Origin: VXNJ01 sp009840625
GTDB lineage: Bacteria; Chloroflexota; UBA11872; VXNJ01
Assembly: GCA_965207915.1 (NCBI GenBank)
Contig: OZ242304.1
Location: 1,178,001-1,242,000 of the forward strand
DNA length: 64,000 nucleotides
Direction of reading: 5' to 3'
In this document: piece after piece, positions 7,379 to 14,778 of the stretch
Position numbering within the stretch: position 1 is the stretch's first letter
Layout: every line of letters starts with the position of its first letter
Made by a program: the position numbers and the translations under genes
Notes under the pieces: model-generated
Databases searched by the model: none
Told to the model about the DNA's origin: nothing
What the model saw: only the letters and a program-made list of their open reading frames with translations

Positions 7379-8167
7379 ATCGCAAATTACAAGACTCCCG
7401 AAGCGGCTTACTGGGCGTTCTTTGAGCGATTCAACGCTCAGGATCCCGCGGGCTGGGCCGGGGTCATGTCTTACCCGCACGTGCGGGTTTCGGCCGGCCC
7501 GCCAAGCAGCAAGCGAGGCCGGTTTTTTCATCCTCGAACCACCGCCCGGATTTACCCCGACCACGCCGACTACGCGGGCACCGCCGAATCGATGGGCTGG
7601 CAGCGCTTCATCTCCACCGGCTGGGTACGCACCCAGGGACTGGAACCAAAACGAATTCACGCGTCGGAAGACGCGGTGCTGCTGGCCGGCGGATGGACCC
7701 GCCGGCGGGCCGACGATTCGCCGATCGTCTCCAACCGGGTCCTCTACACCCTCACCCGCCTGGACGGGGGCTGGGGCATCCAGGCCCGATTCGGGGTCGA
7801 CAGCTTCGAGCCCGACGGCGACCAGCAAGCTTTGGCGGAACCGGCGATCCAATCGGCTGTTCTGCGGCAGGCGGCCCGCCAGGCCGGCGATAGGGAAGGC
7901 TGGCTGAGCTGCTTTCACTATCCGCTGACCGCGGTGGTCGCGCCGGGTTGCGTGGAAGTCCTGGCGGATCCGGATCAACTGCGCGCCCAAACCCGAATTT
8001 GGGAAGGCGAAGCCCAGTCCGACCGTTTGCAGGTGATCGCGGCCGGCACCACCGGCGCGCTGCTCGCCCTGCACCCGGAGGGGCGTTCCGGCGCGGGCCG
8101 GGGGGCGGCGCTCGTGGCCCGGCGCGAAGGAACCTGGAAGACGCTGGCGATCACCTTGCTGGCCTAG
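7379..8167 (+). CDS. Tandem NTF2/SnoaL-like protein, apparently starting at ATC
   Basis: About 262 residues in two similar NTF2-like halves, the first around residues 1-135 (A-Y-W-A-F-F-E-R-F-N then M-S-Y-P-H-V-R-V) and the second echoing it (F-H-Y-P-L-T-A-V near residue 180). NTF2-like domains form cone-shaped pockets used by enzymes or binding proteins; no catalytic residues are assigned. The first ordinary start, ATG at 7466, would delete the first helix. The frame is open upstream to an ATC at 7379, giving I-A-N-Y-K-T-P-E-A-A-Y-W, preceded by AAAAGG at a 9-base spacing. I therefore place the start there; it is either a genuine ATC start or a damaged ATG. Confidence 0.65.
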   Translation: MANYKTPEAAYWAFFERFNAQDPAGWAGVMSYPHVRVSAGPPSSKRGRFFHPRTTARIYPDHADYAGTAESMGWQRFISTGWVRTQGLEPKRIHASEDAVLLAGGWTRRRADDSPIVSNRVLYTLTRLDGGWGIQARFGVDSFEPDGDQQALAEPAIQSAVLRQAARQAGDREGWLSCFHYPLTAVVAPGCVEVLADPDQLRAQTRIWEGEAQSDRLQVIAAGTTGALLALHPEGRSGAGRGAALVARREGTWKTLAITLLA

Positions 8168-8227
8168 CCACCCGGATCGCGGGAGCGGAGCAAAGAACCA
8201 GGATCCAACGAGCCTGGGTTCAAGATC

Positions 8228-8251
8228 GGGGAGTCCGGAAGCCGGATCCCC
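8228..8251 (+). terminator. Strong hairpin after the NTF2-like gene
   Basis: GGGGA (8228-8232) and TCCGG (8234-8238) pair with CCGGA (8242-8246) and TCCCC (8247-8251), with one bulged G and a 3-base loop. There is no U-run after it, so termination is only a guess; it could also be leader structure for leuS. Confidence 0.35.
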
Positions 8252-8333
8252 CGCCTAGCTGTCAAAATCTGTGTGCCCACCCGATCCGACCGCGGTTCGT
8301 GGTGCCAGTTTCAATCCGACCACGACTTAACCG

Positions 8334-11000
8334 ATGCCAGATCAAACCCCCGGCCGGCCCGATCAGGGCGGGTACGACTTTGCCCGGATCGAATCCAAAT
8401 GGCAGCGGCGCTGGGACGAGGACCAACCCTACCGCACCGCCACGTACTCGGATAAACCGCCCTACTACGCGCTCGAGTTCTTCCCCTACCCGTCCGGCGA
8501 CGGTCTCTCGGTAGGACATTTCCGCAACTACATTCCGGTCGACGCATTCGCGCGTTACAAGCGGATGCGCGGATTCGAAGTCCTGCACCCGATGGGTTGG
8601 GACGCGTTTGGATTGCCCGCCGAACAGGACGCGATCGACAAGGGCCGGCACCCGGCCGAGTCGATCATCGAATACGCGGCCAACTACCGGCGCCAGCTGA
8701 AACTGGTCGGCTGCGGTTATGACTGGGACCGCGAGATCAATTCCTCGCACCCGGACTATTACCGCTGGACCCAGTGGATATTCCTGCAGCTATTCCGCCG
8801 CGGTCTGGCTTATCGGGCCGAGAAACGCCAGTGGTGGTGCGACACCTGCGGCGCCCTGGCCGACGAGGAAGTCCTGGCCGACGGGAAATGCTGGCGCGGC
8901 CACTCCAACGTTTACCGCAAGCCGCTGCGGCAGTGGTTCTTCCGCATCCGCGCCTACGCCGACCGCCTGCTCGAAGATCTGGATCAGGTCGACTGGCCCG
9001 AATCCACCAAACGGATGCAGGTCAACTGGATTGGGCGCTCGACCGGCGCCGACGTGATTTTCGAGACCGAGGCCGGCCACCAGCTGAGCGTCTATACGAC
9101 CCGGCCCGACACCCTTTACGGGGCCACCTTCATGGTGCTGGCGCCCGAGCACCCGCTGTTGGAAGAGTTGACCGCGCCCGCGCAGTCGCAGGCCGTCGGC
9201 GAGTACGTGGATCTCGCCCTGCGGACTTCGGAAATCGAACGCGCCACCGCCGAGCGCGAAAAGACCGGGGTGTTTACCGGAAGTTTTGCGATAAACCCGG
9301 TCAACGACGAGAAGATCCCGATCTGGGTAGCCGACTACGTGCTGGCCAGCTACGGATCCGGAGCGATCATGGCGGTCCCCGCCCACGATCAGCGCGACTT
9401 TGATTTCGCCGAGCGCTTCGACCTGCCGATCCCGGTGGTGATCGAGCCGCCCGGCTGGGATGGGCAGCCCCTGGCGGAAGCCTACGTGGGCGAAGGGCGC
9501 CTGATCAACTCCGGTTCCCACTCCGGGCTCGATTCGGATTCGGCGATCGCGGCGGTGACCGCCGACCTTGAGGCCCGCGGGCGCGGCAGCGCGGCCGTCA
9601 ACTACCGCCTGCGCGACTGGCTGATTTCGCGGCAGCGCTACTGGGGCTGCCCGATTCCGATCGTTCACTGCGAGGAATGCGGCCAGGTGCCGGTGCCGGA
9701 AGAGGAGCTGCCGGTGCTCCTGCCGCCGCTCGAAGACTTCCGGCCCGACCCCGAACTGGGATCGCCGCTCGAGCGCGCCCGCGACTGGGTCGCAACCAGC
9801 TGCCCGCAATGCGGCGGCCCGGCCCGCCGCGAGACCGACACCCTGGGCGGGTTCGCCTGCTCGTCCTGGTACTTCCTGCGTTTCATAACCCCCGATTTCG
9901 AGTCCGGTCCGGTCGAGCCGAACGCCGAGAAGCGCTGGATGCCGGTCGATCTCTACGTCGGCGGCGCCGAGCACTCGGTGATGCACCTGCTCTACGCGCG
10001 GTTCTGGAACAAGGTCCTCTACGACGCCGGGCACGTTTCATCCCCGGAACCGTTCAAAGCGCTGCGCCACCAGGGAATGATGCTGGCCGAGGACGGCTGG
10101 GTCAATCTCGAACAGGCCAAGCTGGCGGGCGGGCGGATCTCGGCGTGCGTGAGTGAAGGTTTCGACGTCTACTCCAACCCGAGCGGCGAGGAGCGGGACT
10201 TCCTCTATCACGCCCCGGCCAAGGCCGAATTCGAGCTGCGCGGTGACCCGGTCGGCGACTGGGCCCCGATCCGCTCCGGCAAGATGTCCAAATCGCTGGG
10301 CAACGTGGTCACGCCCGACAGCGTGGTAGAGCGCTATGGCGCCGACAGCCTGCGCGGCTACGAGATGTTCATGGCCCCCCTCGAGGGCACGCTGCCATGG
10401 AGCGAAAGCGGCCTGAACGGCATCACCCGGTTTTACCGGCGCCTCCTGCGGTTAATTTCCGGCGAACCGGAATTCCCGGAACGCGGCCCGCAGCCGCTGG
10501 ATCGAGCCAGCGGCCAGGCGCGCCGTATCGCCCACCGCGCGATCGCCAAGTGCAGCGAGGACATCGAGCAGCTGCGCTTTAACACCATGCTCGCCAACGG
10601 CCTGATGGAACCGGTCAACGAGCTGCTGGCGATCTGGTCGCAGGAGCTTGCCGATTCGCCCGCCGGAGCGGAGGTCAAGGACATCCTGGTGCGGCTGCTG
10701 GCACCGGTCGCCCCGCACCTGGCTGAGGAACTTTGGGAGATGCTGGGCAACTCCGCAAGCGTGGTAGGCGCCAGCTGGCCGGAAGCCGACCCGGCGCTGC
10801 TGCGTTCGGAAAGCGTGACCGTGGTGGTGCAGGTTAACGGCCGCGTCCGCGACCGGATGGATGCCCCGGCCGGATTGGCCGAAGATGAAGCCCTGGCTGC
10901 GGCGCTGGAGCTCCCCAACGTCAAGGTCCACCTTGACGGCAAGGCGGTCCGCAAGGTCATCTACGTGCCCGAGCGGCTGCTGAACCTGGTGGTGGGCTAA
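8334..11000 (+). CDS. leuS: Leucyl-tRNA synthetase
   Basis: 888 residues, usual length. Charges tRNA-Leu in the cytoplasm. The class I HIGH site is present as S-V-G-H near residues 58-62, inside Y-P-S-G-D-G-L-S-V-G-H-F-R-N, and K-M-S-K-S is intact near residue 650. The CP1 editing domain is recognisable through T-T-R-P-D-T-L-Y-G and the M-A-V-P-A-H-D segment. A zinc-ribbon-like C-D-T-C near residue 170 and C-E-E-C near 446 are also present. The C-terminus ends with the expected V-Q-V-N-G-R-V-R-D strand. No T-box leader is visible upstream. The thioredoxin gene follows by about 50 bases on the same strand. Confidence 0.97.
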   Translation: MPDQTPGRPDQGGYDFARIESKWQRRWDEDQPYRTATYSDKPPYYALEFFPYPSGDGLSVGHFRNYIPVDAFARYKRMRGFEVLHPMGWDAFGLPAEQDAIDKGRHPAESIIEYAANYRRQLKLVGCGYDWDREINSSHPDYYRWTQWIFLQLFRRGLAYRAEKRQWWCDTCGALADEEVLADGKCWRGHSNVYRKPLRQWFFRIRAYADRLLEDLDQVDWPESTKRMQVNWIGRSTGADVIFETEAGHQLSVYTTRPDTLYGATFMVLAPEHPLLEELTAPAQSQAVGEYVDLALRTSEIERATAEREKTGVFTGSFAINPVNDEKIPIWVADYVLASYGSGAIMAVPAHDQRDFDFAERFDLPIPVVIEPPGWDGQPLAEAYVGEGRLINSGSHSGLDSDSAIAAVTADLEARGRGSAAVNYRLRDWLISRQRYWGCPIPIVHCEECGQVPVPEEELPVLLPPLEDFRPDPELGSPLERARDWVATSCPQCGGPARRETDTLGGFACSSWYFLRFITPDFESGPVEPNAEKRWMPVDLYVGGAEHSVMHLLYARFWNKVLYDAGHVSSPEPFKALRHQGMMLAEDGWVNLEQAKLAGGRISACVSEGFDVYSNPSGEERDFLYHAPAKAEFELRGDPVGDWAPIRSGKMSKSLGNVVTPDSVVERYGADSLRGYEMFMAPLEGTLPWSESGLNGITRFYRRLLRLISGEPEFPERGPQPLDRASGQARRIAHRAIAKCSEDIEQLRFNTMLANGLMEPVNELLAIWSQELADSPAGAEVKDILVRLLAPVAPHLAEELWEMLGNSASVVGASWPEADPALLRSESVTVVVQVNGRVRDRMDAPAGLAEDEALAAALELPNVKVHLDGKAVRKVIYVPERLLNLVVG

Positions 11001-11051
11001 CATCCGTTGACACCGGATCAGACCGCAGAAATCGCAAAGGCGCACATAGAC

Positions 11052-11375
11052 ATGGCAGCCTATTCGCACGTAGCAGACACCGAGTTTCAGGCCGAGGTGC
11101 TCGATTCCGAGCAACCGGTGATAGTGGACTTCTGGGCCGAATGGTGCGGCCCCTGCAAGATGATGGCGCCGGTATTCGAAAAGCTAGCCGACGAATACTC
11201 CGGCAAAGTCAAGTTCGTAAAGGTCGACACCGACGCCAACAAGGAATACGCGACCCAATTCGGCGTGCGCGGGATCCCGACCCTGCTGTTCGTCAAAGGC
11301 GGGTCCGAAGTAGACCGAATAGTCGGCTACGTTCCCGAATCGCGGATCAAGTCCAGCCTGGACCAGGTCGCCTAA
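11052..11375 (+). CDS. trxA: Thioredoxin
   Basis: 107 residues, a single thioredoxin fold with active site W-C-G-P-C-K in F-W-A-E-W-C-G-P-C-K-M-M and the cis-proline segment G-I-P-T-L-L. Reduces protein disulfides in the cytoplasm. No signal peptide. The start at ATG 11052 gives the usual length; the frame is open to a TTG at 11007 that would add 15 unrelated residues. It lies just downstream of leuS and probably shares its transcript. Confidence 0.95.
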   Translation: MAAYSHVADTEFQAEVLDSEQPVIVDFWAEWCGPCKMMAPVFEKLADEYSGKVKFVKVDTDANKEYATQFGVRGIPTLLFVKGGSEVDRIVGYVPESRIKSSLDQVA

Positions 11376-11387
11376 GCGCACTCCGCC

Positions 11388-11420
11388 GCCGGGTTTGCAA
11401 CCCGGCCGGAAACTTTTCTT
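11388..11420 (+). terminator. Probable terminator after trxA
   Basis: GCCGGGTT (11388-11395) pairs perfectly with AACCCGGC (11399-11406) around a 3-base loop, and TTTTCTT follows at 11414-11420. The gap between stem and T-run is rather long for an intrinsic terminator. Confidence 0.5.
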
Positions 11421-11431
11421 CGGCGCCTAGC

Positions 11432-11884
11432 CTAGCTCTGTAGCTGCGCGCCGCAGCGCCCGCAGAAGCGCGCGCCCGGATTGTTGGGCTTCGCGCAGGC
11501 CGGACAGTTCACCAGCATCGGTTGCGCCGCCCCGCAGTGCGTGCAGTAATTGGCGTCGGGCTCTACCAGGTGGTGGCAGGCCCCGCAGTGCCGGTTCGAC
11601 TGCAGCACGGTGTAACCGGGGAGGCCCATGACCGAAGGCGCGGCCGACATTTCGTGGGCCGAGCGCAGCGAAGATATCGAGATATTTAAAACCGCCGCCA
11701 GCCCCACCAGGTCCTCTTCCTGCAGGTTTGTGACCTTGCCGGTTTCCACGTTCGAGATCCAGGGCCGGTTGCGGCCCAGGCGGTTGGCCAACTCGCCCTG
11801 GGTCAGCCGCCGTTGCTTGCGAGTCTGGAATACCGCCGTCCCCAGCGGCCCGCGATCGATCTCGGCGTATTTGCGTTTTCTCAA
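11432..11884 (-). CDS. XRE-type helix-turn-helix protein with C-terminal double zinc ribbon
   Basis: 150 residues. Residues about 18-72 form a Cro/CI-type HTH (R-R-L-T-Q-G-E-L-A-N-R-L-G, recognition helix R-N-R-P-W-I-S-N-V-E-T-G). The C-terminus has two zinc ribbons with C-x2-C pairs: C-G-A-C with C-T-H-C-G, then C-P-A-C with C-G-R-C-G. The start is a TTG with only a weak SD. Double zinc ribbons are usually protein- or nucleic-acid-binding modules; with a HTH this may be a transcription factor or an adaptor. It is convergent with trxA. Targets are unknown. Confidence 0.8.
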   Translation of the reverse strand: MRKRKYAEIDRGPLGTAVFQTRKQRRLTQGELANRLGRNRPWISNVETGKVTNLQEEDLVGLAAVLNISISSLRSAHEMSAAPSVMGLPGYTVLQSNRHCGACHHLVEPDANYCTHCGAAQPMLVNCPACAKPNNPGARFCGRCGAQLQS

Positions 11885-11995
11885 GCTGTGTCGCGCCTAT
11901 CAGGGTGGTCTGCCACCCGCTGCCCGGCCGCCTCAGCGCGACCCCTGCTGGTTCAAAAAAACCAGTTTAATTCCCCGCTCTGCCGCGCTCGCCAA

Positions 11996-13150
11996 TCAAC
12001 CGGCCTGCCAGCGTCTGAACAGGACAAATACGAGGCCCGCGGCCAGCGTCGTGAATGCCCCAATCGCATAGAAGGGGGCCTCGAGTCCGGCCACTTGGCT
12101 GATGATTCCGGTAGAGACCGGGCCCGCGAACATGCCGATCGCATAAATGGCCTGAAACAAGCCCATCGCACTGGCGCGCGCATCGGGCGCGACCACCTTC
12201 AATCCCAGGCCCATCAGCGAGGGCATCATCGACCCGCGCATGGCGCCCTTCACGAACGCCAGCACTGTCAGGCCGGCCAACCCGCCCGCCAGGGGCATCA
12301 GCAGCAGCGCGATCCCGCTGATCACCAGGCCCGCGATGACCACCCACCGTTCCGGGTACGAACCGAGGGTCGCCAGCAACAGTCCGGCCGAGCCGATTGC
12401 CAAGTAATTGATCGCCGTGAGTAGGCCCAGATAGGCCGAGTCGGCGCCAAGCCGGTCGGCCAGCAGCAGCATGGTCGTCTGGGTGATCCCGAATTCGCCG
12501 AAAACCAGCAGCGCGGCGGTGGCCGAAACCAGCAGCAGGACGGGATCGGCCAGGACCGTCCGGAATCGGCTCCAGTCGAATTCGATCCGGCGGGCAACGT
12601 GCTGCTCGCCGGCAACCATGATCGCCGCCACCGAAATCGCGCCGAGCGCCGCCGAACCCCAGAACGTTGATGACTGACCCCAGTGCAGGGCCATCTGTCC
12701 GCCCAAGAGGGAAACCGCCAACTGGGTCAGCGCGATTAGGGAGCTGATCCCCAGGAGCGCGCGGGTGACTTTTTCGGGCGGAAAGAAGCTGGCGAAATAG
12801 ACCGATTGGACCACGAATGCGGCCGCGCCGAAGCCGTGCAGCCCGCGCCCCAGCATCAGCACCGCCGGATGGGGCGACAGGGCCATCAGCAGCGAACCCA
12901 GCGCGGTCATGCCAACACCGATGACGAGGAATGGCAGGCGCCTGCCGAAGCGGTCCGAAAAGTACCCGGTCGGAACCCGCAGGATTCCCTGTACGACGCC
13001 ATAGGCCGACCAGATCAAACCCACCATCGCGAGCGAGGCACCCTGCTCTTCGGCAAATACCGCGAACGCAGGGACGTAAAGGTAAAGGCTGCCCCACATC
13101 CCGATGGCCGAGACCAGGAACGCGCTCAGCTGCAATTTCGAGGCGTTCAT
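11996..13150 (-). CDS. MFS transporter
   Basis: 384 residues with about 12 membrane helices. The MFS signature between helices 2 and 3 is clear (G-Y-F-S-D-R-F-G-R-R-L-P), and the helix-4 region has R-G-L-H-G-F-G-A-A. The short loops and size fit drug/metabolite exporters of the YfcJ/NreB-like kind; the substrate cannot be inferred. It is the last gene of the minus-strand series beginning at rpsO, 53 bases after the LysM gene. Confidence 0.88.
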   Translation of the reverse strand: MNASKLQLSAFLVSAIGMWGSLYLYVPAFAVFAEEQGASLAMVGLIWSAYGVVQGILRVPTGYFSDRFGRRLPFLVIGVGMTALGSLLMALSPHPAVLMLGRGLHGFGAAAFVVQSVYFASFFPPEKVTRALLGISSLIALTQLAVSLLGGQMALHWGQSSTFWGSAALGAISVAAIMVAGEQHVARRIEFDWSRFRTVLADPVLLLVSATAALLVFGEFGITQTTMLLLADRLGADSAYLGLLTAINYLAIGSAGLLLATLGSYPERWVVIAGLVISGIALLLMPLAGGLAGLTVLAFVKGAMRGSMMPSLMGLGLKVVAPDARASAMGLFQAIYAIGMFAGPVSTGIISQVAGLEAPFYAIGAFTTLAAGLVFVLFRRWQAG

Positions 13151-13203
13151 TGCCGACGGTCACGAATCTTAGGCCCGGACTCCCGCATCGGCGGGTGCAG
13201 GAC

Positions 13204-13614
13204 CTAGCTGGGTATCTGCAGTTCTTGGCCGATCTGCAGTGACCGCGGATCGTCGATCCCGTTCAGCTCGGCCAATTCTTCCCAGGGCACTTCATAAGCC
13301 GCGGCGATGCTGATTAGGGTGTCGCCGGAAGCCACCGTGTGATAGCGCTCCAGCGGGGGCGGGCTGGCGACCGGCGGCGGCTGGGTCGGCGCCGGGGTCA
13401 GGGTTTCGCTCAGCTGTAGGTCACGCACCGCTTTCTCGGCGGTGTCCTCGCTGGCCGCGACAAGACCGACACTCTCCTGCAGGGTCTGGTTTGGCGGTCC
13501 GGGATCGCGGTCGCGCAGCAGCAGGAACCACAGGGCGACCAGGAGGACGGCGATGATGATGAGCGCCAGCGCCAGTTCGGTGATCGTGGCCGAAACCGAT
13601 TTGCCGGTGCGCAT
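13204..13614 (-). CDS. Membrane-anchored LysM protein
   Basis: 136 residues: a single N-terminal membrane helix (about 14-34, A-L-A-L-I-I-I-A-V-L-L-V-A), a Pro/Thr-rich linker, and one C-terminal LysM domain (Y-H-T-V-A-S-G-D-T-L-I-S-I-A-A-A-Y, ending I-G-Q-E-L-Q-I-P). LysM binds N-acetylglucosamine polymers such as peptidoglycan, so the domain should face outward. It begins 12 bases after the aminotransferase stop, so the two are likely cotranslated from one mRNA. Confidence 0.88.
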   Translation of the reverse strand: MRTGKSVSATITELALALIIIAVLLVALWFLLLRDRDPGPPNQTLQESVGLVAASEDTAEKAVRDLQLSETLTPAPTQPPPVASPPPLERYHTVASGDTLISIAAAYEVPWEELAELNGIDDPRSLQIGQELQIPS

Positions 13615-13626
13615 TGCCTACGCCCG

Positions 13627-14778
13627 CTACCCGTTCGCGGCGGCCACCGCATCCAGGGCGATTTCGATCTCTTCGGCGGTGTTGTAGATGTGAGGCGAGA
13701 GCCGGACCCCATCGTCCTGGGTCGGCGACAGATAAATCTTGCTTTCGGCCAATTCCTCACAGATTTGCCGCCCGCCCCGACCATCGGGGGGCGCAAACGC
13801 CACCAGCGCCGAAGAATCTTCCCAATCGGGCGGGGAGAGCAGGCGCCAACCGCGTTCCGCAATTGCCTGCTGGGCCACCTGTTTGAGCCCGCGCAGGCGG
13901 GCCTCGATCGCTTCCCAACCGAGATTCTCGAGGTAGGCGACGGCCTCGGCCGTACCCGTGTAGCGGGCCGGGGTCGAGGTTCCGTATTCAAAACGGTAGG
14001 CGGCATCGGGAAGGTTGACGCCGCCGGCCAGGTCCCAAGTGGTCTCGCCCCAGCGGCCGGAGGGTCCGACATGCTGTTGGCGCAGCAGCCCCAACCGGTC
14101 GGAGCGAACCTGCAGCACCCCGGTCCCGTTGGGCCCGCAGAGCCATTTGTGCAGGTTGCCGATGTAGAAATCGGATCCCAGCTGCTGCACGTCCACCGGG
14201 AACATCCCCAGCGATTGGGCCCCGTCCACCAGAGTGAGGACTCCACGCCGGGCGGCCAGCTTGCAGATCTCGGCGACCGGAAGGCGGACACCGTTGTGAC
14301 GTTCGACGTGCGAGATCGCCACCATCCGGGTCCTGGGTCCGATTGCGGCCTCGACCGCCGCCAGGGTAAGGGCCGGGTCGGCGTCGACCGAAAAGTGCGT
14401 CACCCGCGCCTTGCCCTGCTGGCGCTGCCAGCTGGACGGATAGATCAGCGCCGGGTGCTCGTAGTCGGAGATCAGAATCTCATCGCCGGATTGGAACTGG
14501 AATGACGCCAAGACCCAGTTGATCGCCTCGGTGGCGTTGTTGCCGAACGCCACCTCGGAGGGTTCGGCGCCGATCAGTCGGGCAACCGCCGCCCGGGCGC
14601 GGTCCCGTTCGTCGGCGAAGTGGGCGTAAGCGGCCTGGCCGGATTGCTCCGAGAAGCGCAACGCCGCCAGCATCTTCTCCACCACCGGGGCCGGGGTTAT
14701 TCCGACCGCGCCGTTATTTAAGAAGGTCATCTCGGACAGCGCCGGGAAATCCCGGCGCAGGTCCTGGGGGTCAAGCAT
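13627..14778 (-). CDS. Class V aminotransferase (cysteine desulfurase/isopenicillin N epimerase-like)
   Basis: 383 residues, PLP-dependent fold type I. Visible landmarks: N-N-G-A-V-G near residue 21, N-N-A-T-E-A-I-N for PLP phosphate contacts, V-D-G-A-Q-S for the PLP aspartate, and G-N-L-H-K-W with the Schiff-base lysine. The family includes cysteine desulfurases and epimerases; no desulfurase-type conserved Cys loop is obvious, so I leave the substrate open. The ATG at 14778 overlaps the end of ftsK by 8 bases, which argues for this start and for translational coupling. Confidence 0.85.
   Translation of the reverse strand: MLDPQDLRRDFPALSEMTFLNNGAVGITPAPVVEKMLAALRFSEQSGQAAYAHFADERDRARAAVARLIGAEPSEVAFGNNATEAINWVLASFQFQSGDEILISDYEHPALIYPSSWQRQQGKARVTHFSVDADPALTLAAVEAAIGPRTRMVAISHVERHNGVRLPVAEICKLAARRGVLTLVDGAQSLGMFPVDVQQLGSDFYIGNLHKWLCGPNGTGVLQVRSDRLGLLRQQHVGPSGRWGETTWDLAGGVNLPDAAYRFEYGTSTPARYTGTAEAVAYLENLGWEAIEARLRGLKQVAQQAIAERGWRLLSPPDWEDSSALVAFAPPDGRGGRQICEELAESKIYLSPTQDDGVRLSPHIYNTAEEIEIALDAVAAANG

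Noticed and set aside
8168..8333. T-box or other tRNA-responsive leader before leuS
   Set aside because: No T-box sequence (AGGGTGG-type) or specifier hairpin could be found; only one hairpin is present.
11948..11965. CTGGTT/AACCAG hairpin after the MFS gene
   Set aside because: The A-run is in the loop, not after the stem, so it is not a convincing terminator.
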